The notes under the pieces were generated by a model. The model searched no databases. It was not told the origin of the DNA and saw only the letters and a program-made list of their open reading frames with translations. 64,000 nucleotides of DNA from Ophioceras dolichostomum. Its lineage: Eukaryota; Ascomycota; Sordariomycetes; Magnaporthales; Ophioceraceae. Below, piece by piece: positions 57,365 through 64,000 of this stretch (its first letter is position 1; every line of letters begins with the position of its first letter). The translations under genes and the position numbers were made by a program. Location of the stretch: the NCBI GenBank assembly GCA_003049485.1, contig PYST01000031.1:124001-188000 (forward strand), read 5' to 3'.

Positions 57365-59063
57365 ATGTCTAATAAGCCAGTGCCACTCTGGCTAGACTGC
57401 GATCCTGGTCACGATGTAAGTGAAAAAGCCGTTGGCATTTTTGCCGAGACACCCGGCCGACTCCGGAGGTGGGATCGGCGCCGGCAGTGCTCCGAGCCGG
57501 AACCAGCCTGAGACAGGCGGTCGCCGATTCCCGCTCCCAACAAGGGACCCAACAAGGGAGAGCGGGCGGGGACAGATATTGAACCGGGGTTGGTAATATG
57601 TTTCAACGACTAATTTGTACTGATTTCTCGTCTGTTGACTTCAACAGGATGCCTTCGCGATTTTGTTGGCTGCTTATCACCCAAAGATAGAGCTGCTGGG
57701 CATATCCACCGTGTTCGGGAATGCCACTCTCAAGTATGTTGTTGTTACATATCGGCTGCCTGTAGGCCATCTCTTAGCTGCACAGTGTGTCCTTTGCGCC
57801 GGTGACTTCTTTAGGGATTCACGAATGCCTACTCACAGGCATTTTAGGTATCACTGTGGCCATTGCAACCGCTGACGACTGACCGACTTCCCCTTAACAA
57901 GGAACACTACATACAACACCACGTCTATCCTCACCGCTATCAACAAGCATGACCAGGTGAAGGTGTACCCCGGCGCGGCCCAGGCTCTGGTCCGCCCGCC
58001 CGTCCACGCCCCGGACATCCACGGCGAGTCCGGCATCGACGGGACCGACCTGCTGCCCAAGCCGCTCAGGGGACCCGACACCTCCGTCCCGGCCATCGAC
58101 GCCATGGCCTCGGCCGTGCTGGCCCAGGAGCCCGGCACGGCCTGGATCGTGGCCACCGGCTCCCTGACCAACGTGGCCGCCGCGATGGACAAGCACCCCC
58201 GGCTGGCGGCGCACATCGCGGGCCTCTCTGTCATGGCCGGCGCCGTGGGCGGCGGCTTCACCTCGGCCGTGACGGGCCAGGTGGACGGCGTCGAGCGCAT
58301 CGGGAACTTCACCCAGTGGGCCGAGTTCAACGTCGCCATCGACCCGGAGGCCGCCGACAAGCTCTTCTCCAACAAGGCCCTCGCCGCCAAGACGACCATG
58401 ATCCCGCTCGACGTGACGCACCTGGTGCTCGCCACCCAGGAGATCCAGGACCGGCTTCTCTACGGAGATAGCGGCGGCGCGAGCGACGACGACGGGCGGC
58501 AGCCTCGGGAGGCTGGTAAGGGCAAGACGGTTCTGCGGACAATGCTTGTGGAACTGCTCAACTTCTTCGCTGCGACTTACAAGTGGGTACCTACCTAGGC
58601 AGCTCTGACTCTTTGACTCAAAACCCCCTTATTTCTCCAAACCCCAACCAAAATTTCAAGCAAGCTAATCCCCACATCTCCCCTTAGAACCGTCTTCGGA
58701 ATCGAAGAAGGTCCTCCACTACACGATCCCGTCGCCGTGGCCGTCGCCCTCACGGGCCTGACAGACGAGTGGGCCATCCCCTTCTACGACTACGACGTCC
58801 GACCAGCGGCTGCGTCCGACTCCACGCAACGGCGCCGGGAGCGGTACGCCGTCACCGTCATCACGGAGGGCACGCACGCGGACGCACTCGCCGACGGCGC
58901 GCAGACGGGCCGCACCCTCGTCGAGCTGCTGCCCGAGGGCCAGGATGGCGTCATCATCCCCCGCTCGCTGGACATCCCCAAGTTCTGGCGTGTCATTGAG
59001 GAGTGCGTCCAGCGCGCGGATGAGGCGAATGCTGCGGCTGCTGCTGCTGCTCGCGCTTCTTAA
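57365..59063 (+). CDS. Inosine-uridine preferring nucleoside hydrolase
   Basis: The enzyme splits ribonucleosides (typically uridine or purine nucleosides; yeast Urh1 type) into base and ribose in salvage. The product is 397 aa from exons 57365-57415, 57648-57733, 57902-58582 and 58688-59063. The N-terminus gives PLWLDCDPGHDDAFAILLAA, the Asp-rich calcium and ribose-binding signature, with intron 1 falling inside it. LLGISTVFGNATL follows. Later come DGTDLLP, WIVATGSLTNVAAAM, AEFNVAIDPEAADKLF and, near the C-terminus, PLHDPVAVAVAL containing the conserved HDP. An insert of Asp, Gly and Ser (GGASDDDGRQPRE) separates the last two motifs. All Asp residues expected to bind calcium are present. 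Substrate preference cannot be read from sequence alone. Intron 1 (232 nt) is much longer and more GC-rich than the other introns of this gene. Confidence 0.93.
57434..57560 (+). repeat. GC-rich structured block in intron 1 of the nucleoside hydrolase gene
   Basis: The intron sequence can fold extensively. GGTGGGATCGGCG (57468-57480) is complementary to CGCCGATTCCCGCT (57522-57535), with one bulge and G-U pairs. Inside this stem, CCGGC/GCCGG and GCCT/AGGC can form two hairpins, giving a three-way junction. GGCATTTTTGCC (57434-57445) is a further hairpin, and CTCCC/GGGAG pair downstream. CCCAACAAGGGA is duplicated exactly in tandem (57536-57547, 57548-57559). Its nature is unknown. Confidence 0.55.
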
Positions 59064-62000
59064 CGTGGGCGGCGTGGTGAACTAACGGTGTGCTTTTCTT
59101 GTTAAGGAGAGAGAGAGGCGCTCATTAGACGCGAGCCTGGCTGATGATTATATCAGATACATCGTGTATTGTTTTGCGTCCGTCCTTGGGTTCAGCCTTA
59201 GCCTTACCGACATGCCTACATGTCTTGCAATACCCCTTAGACTCAATGATTAAAGAATCGATTTTTGAGCAGTCTGTCAAGATCAATAGTGGAGGTGAAC
59301 GTAGAGCCATAGTCTCGATGCCATCGAAATAGGGTCTGCTTGTGATCCACAGACGGTGATAGATGTTGCTCTCGACTGTCGAGCCGCCTCTTCTTTCTTT
59401 CCAGCACCTACCTCCGTTCTTCTCTAGATCATCTCTCGATACCAGCCAGCCCCCCAGCAGTGCGGTGGCACATGGGTATTACTATGCCACATCTAGTGTG
59501 AGGAGAAATTGCCATAGCCCAATCGGAGGTCAGCCATCCCTCGAACTCCACCCGGCTCCTTCCACCGGAAGCTTTCCCCGGCCGGCCGCCACACACGCCG
59601 ATTTCAACGCCTCCCGAAACGGAGCTGAGTTGAGATTCTTCGGCTGCTACCTTCTTCAAGCGGGGCAAGACACCACAGTGGATCCAAGTGAACAATGGAA
59701 GATAATAAAAACTATACAGCAAGTGTATCTGTATATATGGACGAGAACAGTGGTCGACTAAGAGGAAAGGGTTTTCTTCATCAGTGTACAGTTTTAAATC
59801 TTATCTATATGGCCAGGCCGCCTCCAGCTTCTCCGATTCTCCGATGCCTTTGTCTAGGTGCTTTCTGGAAGCCGTGGTTTGTCAACAGTTCCGAAAGTCA
59901 ACTGCTGTCGTCCATGCAAGAGGCCGCCTTTTCGTTAACCACTCACTCAACATGCAGATCGACCAACTCCACCTCAAAGTCACGAGGAAGGATAGTCCCA
60001 TCTACTACCATTCTCGGGCAGCCCCCCCATTACCACTCTCTGCCAACTAACATTACCGGGTGGTTGCGTAGCACAGCCGGCCAGGCTCCTTGGCTTGGAT
60101 GTCCGACAGATGCATCGAGGCTGGAGGAGTCAGATATGGGCCGAAGCGCGACACGGAGGCTCCTCTGGGGGAATGGGCCGACGGGCCGACCAGATCTGAG
60201 GCCTGGCCGGCAGCCGACAACCCACCAAACCCATCAGACGCTCATGGACGAGAAACAGCTCGGCCAAGATCGAGTTGAGTTTCCCGGCATGCTAGAACCG
60301 CCGCCCCAACTGAGCGGGTTGACGCGAGTCGTACGGATGAGACAAGGTCGACTAGGCCAGTCTGAGTCACATAGATAGGTAGGTTGGTAGGTTCTTCGTT
60401 GTCAGGATCCCGATGAGCATAGGTTGCCGGAAATCTATGGGCGATGCAGTCAAACCTTCCTCCGCTGGCGGGCCCTGCGTAAAGGACCTGGGAACTCTTC
60501 CCCAAAGAGGTCAGGGATACAAAGCTATTTAGGTAGCCGAAGCGTTTCAACAGACGGAGGAGCCGACCGTGTCACGCTCCTCTTGTTGGATGGGGGTGAG
60601 GTCTTTGAGTCAATGTCTGCTCACAAACAACCTGACAAACACGCAAACCTCGACCGTAGAGCATTCGGAAGTGCCGCCACAATCGATATAAAAAGGCGGC
60701 TTCCCCGTCCCGAACTGGGTGATGTCGTCTCTTCCCGACTACCTACCTCTTAACTCATCTGCACAATGCCAGGAGCCTCTGCTTCTCAAGGATTCACTCG
60801 CTGTATTCTTGGCTCAGTTGGGCCCGGTGGTGCCGGGGTTTGCAACATGTAATACTACTACAGGAGGCATGCAGGCGATACGTAAGAAGAGATGAGAATG
60901 ATGGCCGCCCAGCAAGCCGGTAACTGTATGACATTGCTTCGAGTCGGCTATGGGAGGGGGGTTCCATGAGACGAACTCCCGTGGGAATAGAAGCTATCCG
61001 TTTCTCCTCTCATCTGCTATGTCGTGGCTAGTGGCTATCTTGAGATGCCGGCCTACAGCCGTATCCCCCTTTCCGGCCGTGAGGAGGTGGACCGTTGCGC
61101 ACCGAGTCCGAGTGGGCCTGCTCGGTTGCGGCCACCCGATTCCGACTGTCCGGTTTTATACCTACGACTCCGCATTAGATAGAATGGTGTTCATCTAGTC
61201 AGGTCGGTGGGTAGTCTCTCAGTGATCACTAGTGTATGTTCATCTTCCAATGGTGTGTCTTGTCTCCTCATCAACTTCAAACACGGTTCAGGGTCTGAAT
61301 ATTTCTACCCAGGCTCGAATCTTTGATGTACATTAGGAAGAATATCAGATGATCCAGCCTTCACTGAACACATTCGAGCGTCTCCTGCTTTCCGTCTCTC
61401 TCTAAGGCAGCTTAAACCGGGAGATACATCGCGACTGTCATGGCCAACAGCAAGGAGCTACTCTGTGCCCGGTCACTATCAACTGGGCCATCAGATCACC
61501 TATCTGCATTCTGCACAGCCTCTTCAACACAGTCCAGCACTCTTTCCAACACCTGAACAACACGAAAGATGCAGTTGTCCAGTGCTGATGCTCAAAATCG
61601 CGTCAGTCAGTGACGCCCACGCCAAGACCGCCACTCACCTGGCCAGCAGTCCAGCCCATCACGCTAGGAGGTCTGAAACTCATGTCTCCCACTTGTCTCC
61701 CTTGCCAGACAGCCACCGTGGGGGGTTTTGATATGCGGTGGAGATCCAAGATATCATCTACATACAATATCTATCTCTTTCCACCTGACTTATCTACCAA
61801 CATAGCATTAAAACAAGCAAGGGGAAATTCTTCTCCTCTTTAGGCCGCTGGGATCTGGACCTGTGGGCATAGGTTTTCGTTGTCGTCGAATCACAAGACG
61901 CGTCTGGAGTGCGAAAGCCAGCTCTGTGGGACATTATATCAAGTGACATTTTGGAGCTGATTTGCTGAGCAAAAGCAACACGTAGAGAGAGCTGAAGTTC

Positions 62001-64000
62001 AGGGGGCTGAAGTTTGTCGGTATCTTCTTTGCATCTAGTGAATCACACACACCCCTTTCTCGGGCATATCATTTCAGATCAGTGGAGAAAAGGAAGGAAA
62101 AAAAAACAAATTTGCGCGAAGCATGCCTTTTCCTCGCAGCGTGATTGGGAGAAAAGATCTTCCTCCCAAGCCACAAAAAAAAAAGCCAAACGTCCAGAAA
62201 ACCAACATACATCTACACCCCAGCCACCCATCCCTGCCATTTTGGTTTTTGCTTCCTGGGAGACTGCATCCTGCTCACTTCATTGGTAGAGAGGAGCGGC
62301 GAGTGGCTTGCCAATAGGGGGGAAGAAGATGATGGTCACGCTAGGGGGAAGGGAGGGATGGACGGGAAGATCTCGTAGCGATTCCCGTCCGTCCCCCCTG
62401 GACGCCACTTCTTTCTCAGCATGCGCTTTGGAGAGATATCGATACGGGATATCGATGTGATAACGATTTGAGGGCAACTCAGCTGGAAGGGGCCCCTGAC
62501 CTCTCGGAAATGCCTACGGAATAGGACTTTGCCTTGTGCGGGCTATCTGAGTCCCCTCCATTTTTGTTATCTTTTTTCTTCTTCTTTCTCTCCAATATTC
62601 CCTTGTTCTGCTCGTGTTGACCATCGGTACTGGCGATCTCACGGATGGCAAAAAAAGTGAGTCCTGTGAGTAATAGCATAGCATGACAAAGTGAGTAGGC
62701 ACAACATCCTTGTCCGACAAAGGAACCGTGTGCAAGAACCCCTGGGTTTGCCCGACCTTAGGAGTCATCATTACGGCATCTGTTACGCCTCCGAGTGATG
62801 AGAGAGCACGTATGTGTGTACGTAAGTGTGGGTGTGAGTGCGAGAAACCCGTGTGTTTGGGTCGGAGGCAAGGGAAGTGGTCATTGCCGAGCTCGACCGG
62901 TGAACTTGTTTAGTTGTACTGCTTCGTTCGCTTGATTCAAATTTTCCGTTAATTTTTTTTGTCTTTCATCACGTTGCGCACTCGGATTCGCCACGGCTGT
63001 CGAGAGACCCGACTTCGTGCAGATTCTCGGTGTGAAAGAACAGATTGCCATCCTATCCTGGCCGGGAGAGAGAGGTGTGGACACAGTTTGTTAATTTCGT
63101 TGCTTTTCCATGGTGGTGGTTGGCGGGAGAAGAAAGAAATCTCTATGGACATGTATGTAGCAAAAGCAAAGGCAGACCCGACCACATTCCAGACGGAGTT
63201 GGTTAGTGCCTGTCTTTGGGCACCCTTGTCAGTCCTGGATGTGGTAATTACCAACAGCCTGATACCGGGACTATTGAGTGAGGTGGGGGTCCGGATCGCC
63301 GAACAAGAAAGGGATCAACAAAAAGGAGAAAAAAAGGGTCCGCATTGCAGGAAAGATAGGACGGTTGCTCGTCGTCGGGGCATTGGGAGATTGGCTGGCA
63401 GCAGAGAAGGACTGGACGACCGGCGTGGCTTGATCTGCTTGTCTTTTCTTTCCAGTCCTTTGCATCATGTCGTTCGACGTCGTTGTTGAGGATGATAGGA
63501 CAGTGCATACCTAGATGCTACTGTCTTCAGCGATGCAATGTAACTCTCCATCAATGCTTGCCAGTTCCGTTCGGCATCTCACCTTGCGGGGGAGCAGGGG
63601 ATTTTCAGCGACACTGCAACAGTGAGGCTCTGGTGTCCTGTTCTCATAGAAAAGGGGAGGGATGAGAGGAATAAAGAGATGCGAGGAACCCGCTGAGGAG
63701 CCCGCTGACACAACCGAATATGTCGATCAGGGCACCCTACCAACCACACCATCGTCGTTCAGTTCGCTCTGATGTCTGTCTGGAGCTTCCAGAACAACGC
63801 ATAGAAGCCCGATCCGGGCCAGGAACAGGTCATTAGTGGTACGGAGTAAGCGCAAGAGGACAGAGCGGGCACTCCTGTTCGTCTCCGACTGACCTACCGA
63901 GAGGCCATCTTTCCAGGGATTTTTAATTGCTCCTGCCTGTCCTTAGACGATCAATTGTCACCGGCGTCAATGTCGGCCATGCCCGCGCGTCCTCATTCGA
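59064..64000. other. 4.9-kb terminal stretch without a recognisable gene
   Basis: No frame resembles a protein family. The longest, 227 codons from an ATG at 59695 to 60378 on the plus strand, is rich in Pro, Ser, Arg and Thr and looks like chance readthrough. Two copies of the 9-mer GATATCGAT lie 13 bp apart (62435-62443 and 62448-62456). Poly-A/T runs are frequent. The stretch may be regulatory sequence for a gene beyond the window edge, or decayed sequence. Confidence 0.5.
62435..62456. repeat. Direct repeat of a GATATCGAT word
   Basis: The same 9-mer occurs twice with a 4-bp spacer. Each copy contains the palindromes GATATC and ATCGAT. It could be a paired regulatory site, but no adjacent gene is recognised. 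Confidence 0.4.

Noticed and set aside
57540..57600. tRNA or tRNA-derived element on the minus strand
   Set aside because: GGTTCAATATC resembles a B box, but its last base is wrong and no A box, acceptor stem or cloverleaf could be built around it.
57416..57647. Thiamine pyrophosphate riboswitch in the nucleoside hydrolase intron
   Set aside because: The intron has CTGAGA (at 57509) and TGAACC (near 57580), words conserved in TPP aptamers, and fungal TPP riboswitches are intronic. The spacing between them is about 70 nt instead of about 15, the ACCC strand after CTGAGA is missing, and there is no GCGNAGGGA end. An Rfam scan would decide.
59695..60378. 227-codon frame as a gene
   Set aside because: It has a true ATG but no similarity, no splice pattern, and a composition like random readthrough; overlapping frames of similar quality exist.

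Overview
The window is nuclear DNA of a filamentous ascomycete. Coding regions are GC-rich, introns are short (mostly 60-150 nt, GTAAGT/GTATGT-like donors, CAG/TAG acceptors), there are no operons, and the protein set is typical of Pezizomycotina. The resemblance of the proteins and the gene structures suggests Sordariomycetes, probably Sordariales; that placement is inference from memory, not a search. I resolve 19 protein-coding genes and see no tRNA, rRNA, CRISPR array or intact transposon.

Layout. 0.8-10 kb: mitochondrial ribosomal protein bL9m (-), GAR transformylase Ade8 (+) and the 15-exon arginine-specific carbamoyl-phosphate synthase large chain, arg-3 type (-). 10.6-17.7 kb: DENR/Tma22 (+), a borealin/Nbl1-like chromosomal passenger protein (-), proteasome receptor Rpn10 (+), TRAPP subunit Trs23 (-, start codon apparently split by an intron) and RNA polymerase II subunit Rpb4 (+). 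18-27.6 kb: a cysteine-rich single-pass membrane protein (-), Puf6 (-), RWD protein Gir2 (+) and the Rpl4 chaperone Acl4-like TPR protein (-). 29-45 kb: a large Ubp12/USP15-type deubiquitinase (+), then about 6 kb without recognisable genes ahead of a Pde2-type cAMP phosphodiesterase (+). 46-54.8 kb: vacuolar carboxypeptidase Y (-), Sdo1/SBDS (+), ribosomal protein S18 (-) and a secreted, Kex2-processed protein of unknown function (-). 57-59 kb: a nucleoside hydrolase (+) with a strikingly structured first intron. 59-64 kb: no supportable gene.

The genes alternate in strand for most of the window, giving convergent 3' ends and divergent promoters (arg-3/tma22, nbl1/rpn10, trs23/rpb4, puf6/gir2, acl4/usp12, cpyA/sdo1). 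No biosynthetic cluster is present. The loose theme is growth: translation and ribosome assembly (bL9m, Tma22, Puf6, Gir2, Acl4, Sdo1, S18), ubiquitin-proteasome (Rpn10, Usp12), and amino-acid, nucleotide and cAMP metabolism (Arg3, Ade8, nucleoside hydrolase, Pde2).

The most unusual signals are an AT|G start codon interrupted by an intron in trs23; very small exons (11, 17, 20 and 34 nt) in arg-3, rps18, tma22 and cpyA; a perfect 9-bp Gcn4/CPC1 palindrome inside arg-3 intron 1; an upstream ORF overlapping the pde2 start; paired, inverted CACGTG sites upstream of rps18; and a GC-rich intron in the nucleoside hydrolase gene with long complementary arms and an exact 12-bp tandem duplication. Exon boundaries were worked out by hand from splice signals and remembered protein family conservation. 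Summed exon lengths are multiples of three for every model.
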